A stretch of 64,000 nt of DNA from Sphingomonas beigongshangi (GCF_016820445.1 NZ_JADHDT010000004.1:124001-188000), one strand, 5' to 3'; positions 13,937 through 23,232 are shown, numbered from the stretch's first letter. The notes: generated by a model not told the origin, from the letters alone. Program-made: numbers and translations.

Positions 13937-13951
13937 GTTCAATCGTGGTTC
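13937..13951 (-). promoter_or_regulatory. Candidate LexA-type box (GAAC-N7-GAAC) before yaaA
   Basis: GTTC at 13937-13940 and 13948-13951 with exactly seven bases between them. About one such match is expected by chance in a window of this size, and no -35/-10 pair is visible around it, so support is modest. Confidence 0.35.
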
Positions 13952-14081
13952 ACCCGCTTGCGGCGATTGACGAAAGTGATGCTGGCACAGGCGGCCGCTC
14001 GGCTTGAACGCCGTCGCCCGGACCTTTACAGCCGCCCCACACGTTCCCCGGTGGCAATGCCCCCAAATGGAGAGAGTTTGC

Positions 14082-15401
14082 ATGAAGACCCTTTCGAAGC
14101 TCGCGCTGGCCGCCGTGCTGGCCACCGGCGTGAGCGGGATCGCCCTGACCGCGCCCGCCGCGGCCAAGGACAAGAAGGAGCAGGCCGCGCAAGGGCCGCA
14201 GTTCAAGCTCAGCAAGCCGGTGCTCGCCGTCGCCGGCCAGGCGCAGACCGCGATCCAGCAGCGTAACGTCGCCGCCGCCGAGCCGCTGGTCGCGCAGATC
14301 GAGGCCGCCGCGACGACCGACGACGACAAGTATATCGCCGCCGCGCTCCGGTACGACCTGGAGAATACCAAGCTCGTCGTCGCGCAGCAGGCGAACCCCA
14401 ATGCGCCGCTCGACGAGACGGTCCTCGCCAAGCCGCTCGACGCGCTGATCGCCGCGAAGAGCACGCCTGCCGCCGATCGCGGCAAGTATCTGTTCCGCCG
14501 CGGCGCGCTGGCGGCAAACGGTGGCCAGGCTCAGGTCGCCGTGCAGTATTTCACGCAGGCCAAGGCGGCGGGTTACACCAGCCCGGACCTCGATCTGCAG
14601 CTCGCCAAGCTCAAGGTGCAGTCGGGCGACGTGGCCGGCGGCCTCACGGACCTGTCCTCGGTCATCGACGCACAGAAGGCCGCCGGCCAGACGCCCCCGG
14701 AAGCCTATTACCGCTATGCGATCGCGACGGCGAACGCCAAGGGCATGCGCGCCCAGACCGTCGACTGGATGAAGAAGTACCTCGTCGCCTATCCGACGCC
14801 GAAGGTCTGGCGCGACGTCATCCTGCAATACGCCTTCGCCCAGAATGCGCCGGTCAAGGCCGACAAGCTGCAGCAGATCGACCTGTTCCGCCTGATGCGC
14901 GCCAGCAATTCGCTGGTCGACCAGGCGGCCTATGAGGAATATGCCCAGGCGGTCTACGATCGCGGCAATCCCTATGAGTCGGCGGCGGTGCTGAAGGAAG
15001 GCATGGCGTCGGGCAAAATTCCGGCGACCAGCACCTTCTCGAAGCGCCTGCTTGGCGACGCGAACACCGCGATCAAGAACGAGGGTTCGCTCGCGACCAG
15101 CGAGAAGCAGGCGGCAGCGTCCAAGGACGGCAAGCTGTCGGCGCAGACCGCTGACGCCTATCTCGGCCAGGGCAATTACGCCAAGGCGGTCGAATTGTAT
15201 CGTCAGGCGCTGAGCAAGGGCGGCGTCGACAAGGACGAGGTGAATACGCATCTCGGCATCGCGCTCGCGCGCTCGGGCGACAAGGCGGGTGCGCAGACCG
15301 CGTTTGCCGCTGTCACGACCGAGCCGCGTGCGGGCATCGCCAGCCTCTGGACGACCTGGCTCCAGGCCGGCACCAGTGCGGCTGCGACGCCGGCCGCCTG
15401 A
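14082..15401 (+). CDS. Exported helical-repeat (TPR-like) protein, unknown function
   Basis: A 439-residue protein with a Sec signal (MKTLSKLALAAVLATGVSGIALTAPAAA) followed by a charged stretch. The mature part is almost wholly helical with TPR-like units, such as RGKYLFRRGALAANGGQAQVAVQYFTQAKAAG and DAYLGQGNYAKAVELYRQALSKGGVDKDEVNTHLGIALARSGDKAGAQTAF. It should act in the periplasm as a scaffold or binding protein. GGAGAG upstream of the ATG at 14082 fixes the start. The gene is transcribed alone, ends before a strong terminator (15426) and is divergent from yaaA. The family looks typical of sphingomonads, but I do not know a function. Confidence 0.82.
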   Translation: MKTLSKLALAAVLATGVSGIALTAPAAAKDKKEQAAQGPQFKLSKPVLAVAGQAQTAIQQRNVAAAEPLVAQIEAAATTDDDKYIAAALRYDLENTKLVVAQQANPNAPLDETVLAKPLDALIAAKSTPAADRGKYLFRRGALAANGGQAQVAVQYFTQAKAAGYTSPDLDLQLAKLKVQSGDVAGGLTDLSSVIDAQKAAGQTPPEAYYRYAIATANAKGMRAQTVDWMKKYLVAYPTPKVWRDVILQYAFAQNAPVKADKLQQIDLFRLMRASNSLVDQAAYEEYAQAVYDRGNPYESAAVLKEGMASGKIPATSTFSKRLLGDANTAIKNEGSLATSEKQAAASKDGKLSAQTADAYLGQGNYAKAVELYRQALSKGGVDKDEVNTHLGIALARSGDKAGAQTAFAAVTTEPRAGIASLWTTWLQAGTSAAATPAA

Positions 15402-15425
15402 GCCGGACCTTTTCGGCTGACGACA

Positions 15426-15454
15426 GGGGCGGTCCGCGTGCGGGCCGCCCCTTT
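15426..15454 (+). terminator. Rho-independent terminator
   Basis: GGGGCGGTCCGC (15426-15437) pairs with GCGGGCCGCCCC (15440-15451) over 10 to 12 pairs with one G.T, followed by TTT. It ends the exported TPR-like gene; the next gene has its own ribosome binding site just downstream. Confidence 0.75.
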
Positions 15455-15482
15455 CCTTTGGTCGCTACAAGGAGGCGCATGC

Positions 15483-16133
15483 ATGGCTGAGGCTTCGCTC
15501 ACCCCCGACCGCCGGATCGCTGTCGCCAGCGCACCGCAAGGCGCGCGGCATGCTTTCGCCGCCTTGCTGGGGCTCGATCAACGCCTGGGTGATATCGTCC
15601 GGGCCGCGCGCGATCCGATGATAGGGCAGATGCGGCTCACCTGGTGGCATGAGGCGCTGGGACGACTGGATTCGGCGCCCGCGCCGGCCGAACCCCTGTT
15701 GCGGGATTTGGCGACGCATGTCGTCGCCGGTGGCATCCCCGGTGCCATGCTCGCCGGTCTGGTCGAGGGCTGGGAAGTCCTGCTCGACGAGGTCACGGAG
15801 CAGGAGCCGCTCGGCGTCTATGCGCGTGGCCGCGGCGGACTGCTGTTCGACCTCGGCACGCGCCTGCTCCGGTCGACGGCGGAGCCCTATGTCGCCGCGG
15901 CTGGACAGGCCTGGGCGTTGGCGGACCTCGCAAACGGGTCGGCGGACGGCCGGGTGGTCCAGGCCGCGAGGGGGGCGGTCGCGGGACTGTCCTGCCAGGC
16001 CTTCGCGCACCGGTGGCCGGCGCCCATACGACCGCTGGGTATCCTTGCCAAACTTGCGATTGCGGGGGGCGAGCCAGGCAACGCGCTGGCCAAGTCCATG
16101 GCAATAGCACGGTTTCGCCTGATTGGTCGATAA
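15483..16133 (+). CDS. Squalene/phytoene synthase-fold protein, NDUFAF6-like
   Basis: A 216-residue protein of the squalene/phytoene synthase superfamily. The segment RHAFAALLGLDQRLGDIVRAARDPMIGQMRLTWWHEAL is characteristic of the alphaproteobacterial and mitochondrial NDUFAF6 branch, whose human member helps assemble respiratory complex I. The two Asp-rich D-x-x-x-D motifs that bind diphosphate in true synthases are not apparent, and the protein is shorter than the usual 270-300 residues, so prenyl condensation is unlikely. The start at 15483 is supported by an AAGGAGG ribosome binding site. I infer a role in respiratory-complex assembly; no complex I genes are nearby. Confidence 0.8.
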   Translation: MAEASLTPDRRIAVASAPQGARHAFAALLGLDQRLGDIVRAARDPMIGQMRLTWWHEALGRLDSAPAPAEPLLRDLATHVVAGGIPGAMLAGLVEGWEVLLDEVTEQEPLGVYARGRGGLLFDLGTRLLRSTAEPYVAAAGQAWALADLANGSADGRVVQAARGAVAGLSCQAFAHRWPAPIRPLGILAKLAIAGGEPGNALAKSMAIARFRLIGR

Positions 16134-16200
16134 CGGATATATTTCCCGTTGCTCGCCCGGTCGGTCTTGCTACCCTGCGTTTCGACGGGGAGCAGGCAGC

Positions 16201-16677
16201 ATGTGGCGGTATTTGATCGGCGGCGCGGCGATCGTGGCGTTGGGTGGCGCCGGTATATCCTTGCTTCGGGGGCATGCCTCGCCACCGCCGATCCTTCCCA
16301 GCCCGCGGCCTGTGCCGGTGGCCTCTGCTGACCCTCCTGAGCGCGATGACGCGGCGAAGGTGCCGGAGGCGCTTCCGGCTACGCGGGAGCAGAAGCGGTT
16401 CGACCGCTACGACAAGGACCGAGACGGTAAGGTCAGCCGCGAGGAATATCTCGCCGCCCGGCGCAAGGCTTTCGCCAAGCTCGACGCGAACGGCGATGGC
16501 CGGCTCTCGTTCGACGAGTGGGCCGTCAAGGCGGAGAGCAAATTCGCCGCTGCCGATCGTGACCGGTCCGGCGCGATGGACCGCGCCGAATTCGCCACGA
16601 CGGCGGTCAAGCGAACGTCGCGGCCTCGCGCGAAATGTCCGCCGTCCGAGCCGGCGCCGGCTGCGGAAGACAGCTGA
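16201..16677 (+). CDS. EF-hand domain protein with N-terminal membrane anchor
   Basis: A 158-residue protein. Residues 4-24 form one hydrophobic segment ([19 protein letters not shown]) that should anchor it in the inner membrane or act as an uncleaved signal, followed by a Pro-rich linker. Three EF-hand-type loops follow: [26 protein letters not shown] and [13 protein letters not shown]. The first two have full Asp/Asn-Asp-Gly-Glu calcium ligand sets; the third lacks the usual Gly spacing residue but keeps the acidic ends. It likely binds Ca2+ in the periplasm. The last 71 bases overlap the convergent trmFO gene, so each gene's 3' end codes on both strands. Confidence 0.88.
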   Translation: MWRYLIGGAAIVALGGAGISLLRGHASPPPILPSPRPVPVASADPPERDDAAKVPEALPATREQKRFDRYDKDRDGKVSREEYLAARRKAFAKLDANGDGRLSFDEWAVKAESKFAAADRDRSGAMDRAEFATTAVKRTSRPRAKCPPSEPAPAAEDS

Positions 16678-17983
16678 GCCACTGGTCGAGCGCCGCGCGT
16701 GCGCGCGCCGTGTACATCTTCTTGCGGTCGGCCTTCTTGGTCCGCCCCTCGATCGGCGGCATCAAACCGAAATTGACGTTCATGGGCTGGTAGCTTTCAG
16801 CCTCCGCGCCGCCGGTGATGTGCCCCAGCAAGGCGCCAAGCGACGTCTCGACCGGCGGCGGCGGCAGGGTGGCGCCAGACAGCTCCGCAGCCGCGAAACG
16901 GCCCGCGATCAGGCCGATGGCGGCACTCTCTATATAGCCCTCGCACCCGGTGATCTGGCCGGCGAAGCGGATGTTCGGCCGGTTTCTGAGCCGGAGCGTC
17001 GGGTCGAGCAGTTCGGGCGAACGGATGAAGGTATTGCGGTGCAGGCCGCCGAGCCGGGCGAATTCCGCATTCTGCAACCCGGGGATCGTGCGGAACAGCC
17101 GGACCTGCTCGGCATGCTTCAGCTTGGTCTGGAAGCCGACGATGTTCCACAAGGTGCCCTGGGCATTGTCCTGGCGTAGCTGAACGACCGCATAGGGCCA
17201 GCGCCCGGTCCGCGGGTCGTCGAGGCCGACGGGCTTCATGGGACCATAACGCAGTGTGTCGACGCCACGCTCGGCCATCACCTCGATCGGCATGCAGCCT
17301 TCGAAATAGGGGGTGTCCTTTTCCCAGTCGCGAAACTCGGTCTTCTCCCCGGCGAGCAGCGCGGCATGGAAGGCGAGATATGCGTCCTTGTCGAGCGGGC
17401 AGTTGATGTAATCCTTCCCGTCTCCCTTGTTCCAGCGGCTCTGGAACCAGGCGATGTCCATGTCGATACTGTCGCGATGAACGATGGGCGCGATGGCGTC
17501 GAAGAAGGCGAGGGCGTCCGTGCCGGTGGCGCCGCCGATCGCTTCTGCAAGCGCCGGGGCGGTCAGCGGACCGGTGGCGAGGATCGCCGGGCCGTCGGGC
17601 AAGATATCGACGCGCTCGCGAACGATCGTGATGTTGGGGTGCGCGGACAGTGCGGCGGTCACGCCCGCCGAAAAGCCGTCGCGATCCACCGCCAGGGCGG
17701 AGCCTGCCGGCACGCGATGCGCGTCGCCCTCGCGCAGGATCAGCGAACCCAGGCGTCGCATTTCCTGGTGCAACAGGCCGACGGCGTTGCTTTCCGCATC
17801 GTCGGAGCGAAAGCTGTTCGAGCAGACGAGTTCAGCCAGCCCGTCGGTGTGGTGCGCGGGCGTGGCGTCGCCGCCACCGCGCATCTCCGACAGCTTCACC
17901 CGGAAACCCGCCTCGGCGAGCTGCCACGCGGCTTCCGAGCCGGCAAGGCCGCCGCCGACGATGTGGATGTGATGGTCGCTCAT
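16607..17983 (-). CDS. trmFO: Methylenetetrahydrofolate--tRNA-(uracil-5-)-methyltransferase TrmFO
   Basis: A 458-residue flavoprotein that makes ribothymidine at position 54 of tRNA using methylenetetrahydrofolate and FADH2. The N-terminal FAD-binding motif is [20 protein letters not shown]. Other family segments are [73 protein letters not shown] (partly) and the [23 protein letters not shown] region near the C-terminus. The start at 17983 ([12 protein letters not shown]) is chosen by homology. Length is normal. The 3' end overlaps the EF-hand gene by 71 bases, which is unusually long for convergent bacterial genes. Confidence 0.96.
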   Translation of the reverse strand: MSDHHIHIVGGGLAGSEAAWQLAEAGFRVKLSEMRGGGDATPAHHTDGLAELVCSNSFRSDDAESNAVGLLHQEMRRLGSLILREGDAHRVPAGSALAVDRDGFSAGVTAALSAHPNITIVRERVDILPDGPAILATGPLTAPALAEAIGGATGTDALAFFDAIAPIVHRDSIDMDIAWFQSRWNKGDGKDYINCPLDKDAYLAFHAALLAGEKTEFRDWEKDTPYFEGCMPIEVMAERGVDTLRYGPMKPVGLDDPRTGRWPYAVVQLRQDNAQGTLWNIVGFQTKLKHAEQVRLFRTIPGLQNAEFARLGGLHRNTFIRSPELLDPTLRLRNRPNIRFAGQITGCEGYIESAAIGLIAGRFAAAELSGATLPPPPVETSLGALLGHITGGAEAESYQPMNVNFGLMPPIEGRTKKADRKKMYTARARAALDQWLSCLPQPAPARTADISREAATFA

Positions 17984-18056
17984 GAAATCGCTTTGCCAGG
18001 CTGATGGTAAATCGCGGCCCTTAGCGGGCTTGCGACGCAATGCCTATATCGCCGCC

Positions 18057-18491
18057 ATGACCAAGATATACACCATCGGCTACGAAGGCGCGACCATGGC
18101 CGATTTCCTCCATGCGCTGACGGCCGCCGGGGTGAAACGCGTGATCGACGTCCGTGCGCTGCCGGCGTCGCGTCGCCCGGGCTTTTCGAAGACGCCGCTC
18201 GCCGCCAGTCTCAAAGAGGCGGGGATCGATTATGTGCATCTGAAGGCGCTGGGTACGCCGAAGCGCGGTCGCGATGCGGCGAAGAAGGGCGATATCGCGA
18301 CTCTGCGCGAGGTCTATGACGCGCAGCTGGGCCTGCCGGAAGCGGAAGTCGCGTCGGCTGCGATGCTCGATCTCGCCGCAGAGGTCCCCAGTGCGCTGCT
18401 GTGCTACGAACGGGAACCCGGCCATTGCCACCGCACGCTGCTGCTCGCCGCCGTGGCGCGATCGGCGACGGTCGTCGACCTCTATGTCTGA
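18057..18491 (+). CDS. DUF488 family protein
   Basis: A 144-residue cytosolic protein of the DUF488 family. Hallmarks are the start KIYTIGYEGATMADFLHAL, the VIDVRALPASRRPGFSK segment, the YVHLKALG motif and a C-terminal CYEREPGHCHRTLLL with a conserved Cys and His pair. The family has no established activity; the Cys-Glu-His arrangement has led to suggestions of a nucleic-acid or metal-related enzyme. It is divergent from trmFO across 73 bases, and its stop overlaps the convergent antiporter gene by 10 bases. Confidence 0.92.
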   Translation: MTKIYTIGYEGATMADFLHALTAAGVKRVIDVRALPASRRPGFSKTPLAASLKEAGIDYVHLKALGTPKRGRDAAKKGDIATLREVYDAQLGLPEAEVASAAMLDLAAEVPSALLCYEREPGHCHRTLLLAAVARSATVVDLYV

Positions 18492-20260
18492 CCTTGCGCG
18501 GCATCACCCATCCGCCGCACGCGGCGGATGCGTGGCTCGCGGTCGATCGCGGCGGCTGCACGGATCGTCTGGCGGAGTTCGTCGCGCTTCTCGTGGATCG
18601 AGGCGATGACGGGGCCCATGGCGATTCCCAGATCGACGAGCACCGCCTCGGACAGTTGCAGCGAGCTTTCCAAGGTCTCCGGCACGGCGTCCGTCACCCC
18701 GGCACGATAGAGTTCCGCGGCATGTTCGGGATCGCGCGCACGGGCGATGATCGGCAGGTCCGGCGCGATCGCGCGCATTCGCCGGGTCAGGCGGACGGTC
18801 AACACAGGATCGTCCATCGTCAGGATCAACGCGCGGGCCCGCGCGATCGCCAGTCGCTCGACGAGTTCGGCACGGGCGATGTCGCCGAAGACGATCGGAT
18901 AGCCTGCCGCACGCGCCTCCGCGACGGCGTCGATGTCCGCTTCGACCGCGACGTACGTCTGGCCATGCACCGTCAGCAGGTCGGCGACCATTCGCCCGAC
19001 GCGGCCGAAGCCGATGACGACGGCGCCGTCCGCCTCGGGCTGGGGCGCCGCGGGCTCGGCACGGATGTCGATGCGCCGCGCGACGATCTGGCCCGCGCGC
19101 GCGAGCAGCGGCGTGATCGTCAACCCGATCGCCGTCACCGTCTGCCAGAACGCGGCGGTCTGGCCGGTGATCAACTGGGCCTGGGTGGCGGTCGCCAGCA
19201 CGATCAGCGTCGTCTCGGACGGGCTACCCATTAGCAGGCCTGTCTCGACCGCGAGGCCGCGGCGTGCCTGTGCCACGCGCAACAGCAGATAGGTGACGAC
19301 CGACTTGACCAGGACGACGCCGACGACGGCGAGCAGCAGCCCCGGCCAGTTGGCGAGGATGAGGCGCAGATCGAGGCTCATGCCGACCGTGATCAGGAAC
19401 ACGCCCAGCGCCAGTCCCTTGAAGGGCGCCGTGATGACCTCGACCTCGGTATGATATTCCGTTTCGGCGATCAGCAGGCCGGCCAGCAACGCGCCGACGA
19501 TCGGTGACAGGCCTGCCGCCGTGGTGGCGACGCTGGCGACGATGACGACGAGTAGGGCAGCGGCAAGGAACAGCTCGGGGCTTTTCGTCCGCGCCGCCTG
19601 CGCGAACAGACGGGGCAGGAAGACGCGGCCGCCGATGTAGATGGCGGCCACCGTGGCGAGCCCGCGCGCGGCCACGCCTGCGATGCCGACCCAGCCCTCT
19701 TCGCTCGCGGTCGGTGCCATGGCACCCAGCGCGAAGATGATCGGGACGAGTGCCAGATCCTCGAACAATAGCATCGCAAAGGCGCCGCGTCCGACCGGGC
19801 TGGTCGTGCCCACCAGCGGGAGGACGAGGGCGGTTGAAGACAGGGCCAGCGCCAGCCCGAGGCCGGCGGCGCCCGCCCAGGGCTGACCGAGCAGGTGCAG
19901 CGCGATCCCGATCAGCGCCGCGGATCCCAGCAACTCGGCCGGCCCGGTGCCGAACACCTGACGGCGCAGCCCCCAGAGGCGACGAAAGGACAGTTCCAGG
20001 CCGATCGAGAAGAGCAGCATGACGATGCCGAATTCGGCGAACGGCTCGATCGAATGGGGGTTGGAGATGGTCAGATAGTAGAGCCACGGCAGTTTCGGCA
20101 CGAGGCTGCCGAGGCCGGCCGGGCCGACGAGCATGCCGACGAGGATAAAACCGATGACAGGGCTGACCTTGAAGCGCGCGAAGGCTGGAATGACCAGGCC
20201 AGCGGCGCCCAGGATCACCAGCGTGTCGGAGAAGCCTTCGTTTTCCAGTCCAATCGCCAT
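18482..20260 (-). CDS. Kef-type monovalent cation:proton antiporter (CPA2) with TrkA-N domain
   Basis: A 592-residue protein with an N-terminal Na+/H+ exchanger domain of about 12 membrane helices (residues 10-390), including GLELSFRRLW, FEDLALVPIIF and the conserved SPIVGALLAG..LAETE-like region. A cytosolic TrkA-N/RCK nucleotide-binding domain starts near residue 410 (VVIGFGRVGRMVADLL, then EADIDAV). This is the KefB/KefC/YbaL architecture used for K+ or Na+ efflux gated by NAD(H) or glutathione adducts. No partner kefF/kefG gene is adjacent. It probably contributes to pH and electrophile stress tolerance. Confidence 0.92.
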   Translation of the reverse strand: MAIGLENEGFSDTLVILGAAGLVIPAFARFKVSPVIGFILVGMLVGPAGLGSLVPKLPWLYYLTISNPHSIEPFAEFGIVMLLFSIGLELSFRRLWGLRRQVFGTGPAELLGSAALIGIALHLLGQPWAGAAGLGLALALSSTALVLPLVGTTSPVGRGAFAMLLFEDLALVPIIFALGAMAPTASEEGWVGIAGVAARGLATVAAIYIGGRVFLPRLFAQAARTKSPELFLAAALLVVIVASVATTAAGLSPIVGALLAGLLIAETEYHTEVEVITAPFKGLALGVFLITVGMSLDLRLILANWPGLLLAVVGVVLVKSVVTYLLLRVAQARRGLAVETGLLMGSPSETTLIVLATATQAQLITGQTAAFWQTVTAIGLTITPLLARAGQIVARRIDIRAEPAAPQPEADGAVVIGFGRVGRMVADLLTVHGQTYVAVEADIDAVAEARAAGYPIVFGDIARAELVERLAIARARALILTMDDPVLTVRLTRRMRAIAPDLPIIARARDPEHAAELYRAGVTDAVPETLESSLQLSEAVLVDLGIAMGPVIASIHEKRDELRQTIRAAAAIDREPRIRRVRRMGDAAQGQT

Positions 20261-20303
20261 CCCGGGACCCTAGCCCGTCCGGCCACGCTTTGTCAGGCGA
20301 AAG

Positions 20304-20861
20304 TCACGCTAGGGTGTGATTGCCCGCAAGTTCCCCGATCGCCGCGACCAGGAACGGGCGGACGGTCGCGGGCCGGTTCACATAGATGGGGCGGCGCGCG
20401 GCGTGGAGCCGGTCCTTGCCGATGCGCGTGAAGCAGACCTGATCCGACTGATTGCCGCCCAGCACGTGGAAGGCGGACGCATCCTCCGCAACATAGAGGC
20501 CGACGTGGCCGGCGGTACCGTCGTCGGTGCGCCGCAGGAAGGTCAGCACGTCGCCCAGCATCGGCTGGCCCGCCGGCTGGCCGAACGTCGACCAATTGAG
20601 CGCCCAAAGCGGATCGGCCGGTGGCGTCTTGCCGGCGCGCTTTGCCACCACCGCCATGAACAGGCCGCACCAGGGGACGGAATCGTGCGAGTAATGCGAG
20701 GCGACGTCGCCGCCGACCTCAGACGCCCAGGCAAGGATGGCGGGATTGTCGCCTGGGCCGGCGAGCTCATGGGTGCCGATCAGCGCGCGTGCCTCGCTGA
20801 TCATGCGCGGCAGCTGGCCGATGTGATCGAGCCAGGAATAGCGGGCCGGGTCGATGGGCAT
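20304..20861 (-). CDS. TIGR02594 family protein (CHAP/NlpC-P60-like)
   Basis: A 185-residue protein of the TIGR02594 family, with the typical opening YSWLDHIGQLPRMISEARALIGTHE, NPAILAWASEVGG and the likely catalytic Cys in SVPWCGLFMAVVAKRAGK. The likely His is in GHVGLYV, followed by LGGNQSDQVCFTRI. These fit a papain-like amidase that could cleave peptidoglycan peptides. No signal peptide is seen, so export would need another route or lysis. The family is often found in phage or phage-derived regions, but no other phage gene is present here. GGAGAT eight bases upstream supports the start at 20861. Confidence 0.86.
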   Translation of the reverse strand: MPIDPARYSWLDHIGQLPRMISEARALIGTHELAGPGDNPAILAWASEVGGDVASHYSHDSVPWCGLFMAVVAKRAGKTPPADPLWALNWSTFGQPAGQPMLGDVLTFLRRTDDGTAGHVGLYVAEDASAFHVLGGNQSDQVCFTRIGKDRLHAARRPIYVNRPATVRPFLVAAIGELAGNHTLA

Positions 20862-21013
20862 GGTCGCATCTCCACGTGCCGGCATCGTCCCTGATGCCGA
20901 TGGACCATCCTCATGCCAAACGGTCCGGAGCGCCAGCGTGATCGTGTCCGGAATGGATCTGAAGTCGCGCTATAGAGAAGACCGACGCGCGACGGGGCAT
21001 CGGCTTGCGCCAT

Positions 21014-21045
21014 AAAAAAGGGGCGTGGCATCGCTGCCGCGCCCC
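21014..21045 (-). terminator. Rho-independent terminator of icd
   Basis: Read leftward, a GC-rich stem (GGGGCG at 21040-21045 side pairing with CGCCCC at 21020-21025, extended by GGCA/TGCC) is followed by TTTTTT (21014-21019). It begins 23 bases after the icd stop. Confidence 0.85.
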
Positions 21046-21068
21046 TTCGGAATTGCGTTCGAGAAGCG

Positions 21069-22289
21069 TCAGGCCCAGCTGGCCATCTTCGATTCCAGGT
21101 TCGAACGGACCGCTTCGAAGAACTGCTCGGTGGTCATCCAGGGCTGATCCGGGCCGATCAGGATCGCGAGATCCTTGGTCATCTGGCCGTTCTCCACGCA
21201 CTCGATGCAAACCCGCTCCAGCGTCTCGGCAAAGCGCACCACGTCCGGCGTGTTGTCGAACTTGCCGCGATACTTGAGACCCCCGGTCCAAGCGAAGATC
21301 GACGCGATCGGGTTGGTCGACGTCGCCTTGCCCTGCTGGTGCTGGCGATAGTGGCGCGTGACGGTACCGTGCGCCGCCTCCGCCTCGACGGTCTTGCCAT
21401 CCGGCGTCAGCAGAACCGAGGTCATCAGGCCCAGCGAACCGAAGCCCTGCGCCACCTGGTCCGACTGTACGTCGCCGTCGTAATTCTTGCAGGCCCAGAC
21501 GAACTCGCCATTCCACTTCAGCGCGGACGCGACCATGTCGTCGATCAGGCGGTGCTCGTAGACGATGCCCGCTTCCTTGAACTTGTCCTTGAACTCGGCC
21601 TCGAACACCTCGGCGAACAGGTCCTTGAACCGGCCGTCATACGCCTTGAGGATCGTGTTCTTGGTCGACAGATAGACCGGCCACTTGAGGTTGAGGCCAT
21701 AGTGCATCGACGCGCGGGCGAAGTCGCGGATCGAATCGTCGAGATTGTACATGCCCATCGCGACGCCGGACGAGGGGAACTGGAAGACCTCCTCCTCGAT
21801 GACCTGGCCGTCCTCGCCCTGCCACTTCATTGTCAGCTTGCCCGGACCGGGCACGCGGAAGTCGGTCGCCTTGTACTGATCGCCGAACGCATGGCGCCCG
21901 ACGACGATCGGATGGGTCCAGCCCGGAATCAGGCGGGGCACGTTCTTGATGACGATCGGCTCGCGGAAGACCACGCCGCCCAGGATGTTGCGGATCGTGC
22001 CGTTGGGCGACTTCCACATCTTCTTCAGGCCGAATTCCTCGACGCGCGCCTCGTCGGGCGTGATCGTCGCGCACTTGACCGCGACGCCATATTTCTGCGT
22101 CGCCTTGGCGGCGTCGACGGTGACCTTGTCCTCGGTCGCGTCGCGATGCTCGATGCCGAGGTCGTAATAGTCGAGTTCGATGTCGAGGTACGGCTTGATC
22201 AGGCGCTCGCGGATCCATTCCCAGATGATCCGCGTCATCTCGTCGCCGTCGATCTCCACGACGGGCGTGTTCACCTTGATCTTCGCCAT
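21069..22289 (-). CDS. icd: Isocitrate dehydrogenase (NADP+), eukaryote-like homodimeric type
   Basis: A 406-residue TCA-cycle enzyme converting isocitrate to 2-oxoglutarate with NADP+. It starts [25 protein letters not shown], typical of the eukaryote-like NADP-IDH clade found in alphaproteobacteria. Substrate-binding [12 protein letters not shown] and the C-terminal [17 protein letters not shown] and [15 protein letters not shown] regions are present. The frame is open upstream to 23141, but homology and the promoter at 22324-22352 fix the start at 22289. A terminator follows the stop, so it is probably monocistronic. It is divergent from psd. Confidence 0.98.
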   Translation of the reverse strand: MAKIKVNTPVVEIDGDEMTRIIWEWIRERLIKPYLDIELDYYDLGIEHRDATEDKVTVDAAKATQKYGVAVKCATITPDEARVEEFGLKKMWKSPNGTIRNILGGVVFREPIVIKNVPRLIPGWTHPIVVGRHAFGDQYKATDFRVPGPGKLTMKWQGEDGQVIEEEVFQFPSSGVAMGMYNLDDSIRDFARASMHYGLNLKWPVYLSTKNTILKAYDGRFKDLFAEVFEAEFKDKFKEAGIVYEHRLIDDMVASALKWNGEFVWACKNYDGDVQSDQVAQGFGSLGLMTSVLLTPDGKTVEAEAAHGTVTRHYRQHQQGKATSTNPIASIFAWTGGLKYRGKFDNTPDVVRFAETLERVCIECVENGQMTKDLAILIGPDQPWMTTEQFFEAVRSNLESKMASWA

Positions 22290-22323
22290 GCTGTGCAATC
22301 CTATGGATGGGGAGTTTGGCGTC

Positions 22324-22352
22324 CGTCTAGGCACAAGCGGGCAGGGGATCAA
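22324..22352 (-). promoter_or_regulatory. Probable promoter of icd
   Basis: Read leftward: TTGATC (-35, 22347-22352), 17-base spacer, TAGACG (-10, 22324-22329), with the same TGCCTAGA context seen at the gyrA promoter. The leader would be about 30 bases. Confidence 0.5.
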
Positions 22353-22500
22353 CCGTGGCATGCCTCCCTGCGGAGGCACGCGCGCCGCGCCCATGGACGA
22401 CCGGTGGGTGCGCGCGCCGCCACCATCGCCGGCGTCGCGCCACCGCCGAACCATCGACCGCCGTTGTGTTGCAGGAACGACACGGTTACACCCGCGGGTT

Positions 22501-23232
22501 ATGCCATCGCTCGAAAAGCCTCCCCATACGCCGCTGCCGACCACGACCGTCAAATGGCGCTTCCCCTCGGTCCACCCGGAGGGGCACAAATATGCCGCCA
22601 TCGCCTTCGGCATCACGCTGCTGGCGACGATCGTGACCAAGGTCCTGTTCTGGCCGCTGCTCGGCGTCGTCATCTGGGTGTTGACCTTCTTCCGCGATCC
22701 GGTCCGCACGACGCCGACGGGCGACGGACTGATCATCGCGCCGGCCGACGGCCTGGTGACGATGATCCAGAAGGTGCCGGTGCCACGCGAGCTCGTGGCC
22801 GAGCTGGGCGAGGCGCCAATGACCCGCGTCTCGATCTTCATGTCGGTCTTCGACGTCCACATCAATCGCACGCCGATCGCCGGCACGATCCGCCAGGTCG
22901 TGTATATCAGCGGCAAGTTCCTCAACGCCGACCTGGACAAGGCGTCGGATGAGAATGAGCGGCAGCACATCGTCGTCGAGGGGCGGGACGGCCGCCGCAT
23001 CGGGTTCACGCAGATCGCCGGTCTGGTCGCGCGCCGTATCGTGCCGTTCGTCAAGCCGGGCGACATGGTCGCGACCGGGCAGCGGATCGGCCTGATCCGC
23101 TTCGGCAGTCGGGTAGACGTATTCCTGCCTGACGATATCATCCCGCAGGTGACGCTGGGTCAGCGTTCGATCGCCGGCGAGACGGTGATCGGCCGCGTCG
23201 GCGGAACGGCCGTGACCGGGATCAGCCAGTGA
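22501..23232 (+). CDS. psd: Phosphatidylserine decarboxylase proenzyme
   Basis: A 243-residue proenzyme that makes phosphatidylethanolamine from phosphatidylserine. Two hydrophobic segments near residues 31-64 anchor it to the inner membrane. The proenzyme processing site is the GS pair at residues 202-203 ([11 protein letters not shown]), where self-cleavage creates the pyruvoyl group on the new serine-derived N-terminus. ADGLVTMI and [11 protein letters not shown] are family signatures. It is of the short (about 230-residue) Psd type usual in alphaproteobacteria. The TGA overlaps the GTG of pssA, so the substrate-making enzyme is co-translated. Confidence 0.96.
   Translation: MPSLEKPPHTPLPTTTVKWRFPSVHPEGHKYAAIAFGITLLATIVTKVLFWPLLGVVIWVLTFFRDPVRTTPTGDGLIIAPADGLVTMIQKVPVPRELVAELGEAPMTRVSIFMSVFDVHINRTPIAGTIRQVVYISGKFLNADLDKASDENERQHIVVEGRDGRRIGFTQIAGLVARRIVPFVKPGDMVATGQRIGLIRFGSRVDVFLPDDIIPQVTLGQRSIAGETVIGRVGGTAVTGISQ

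Noticed and set aside
15483..16133. Annotation as phytoene synthase
   Set aside because: The diphosphate-binding Asp motifs are missing and no carotenoid gene is nearby.
22290..23141. An N-terminal extension of icd
   Set aside because: It is antisense to psd, and the conserved start and promoter place the icd ATG at 22289.
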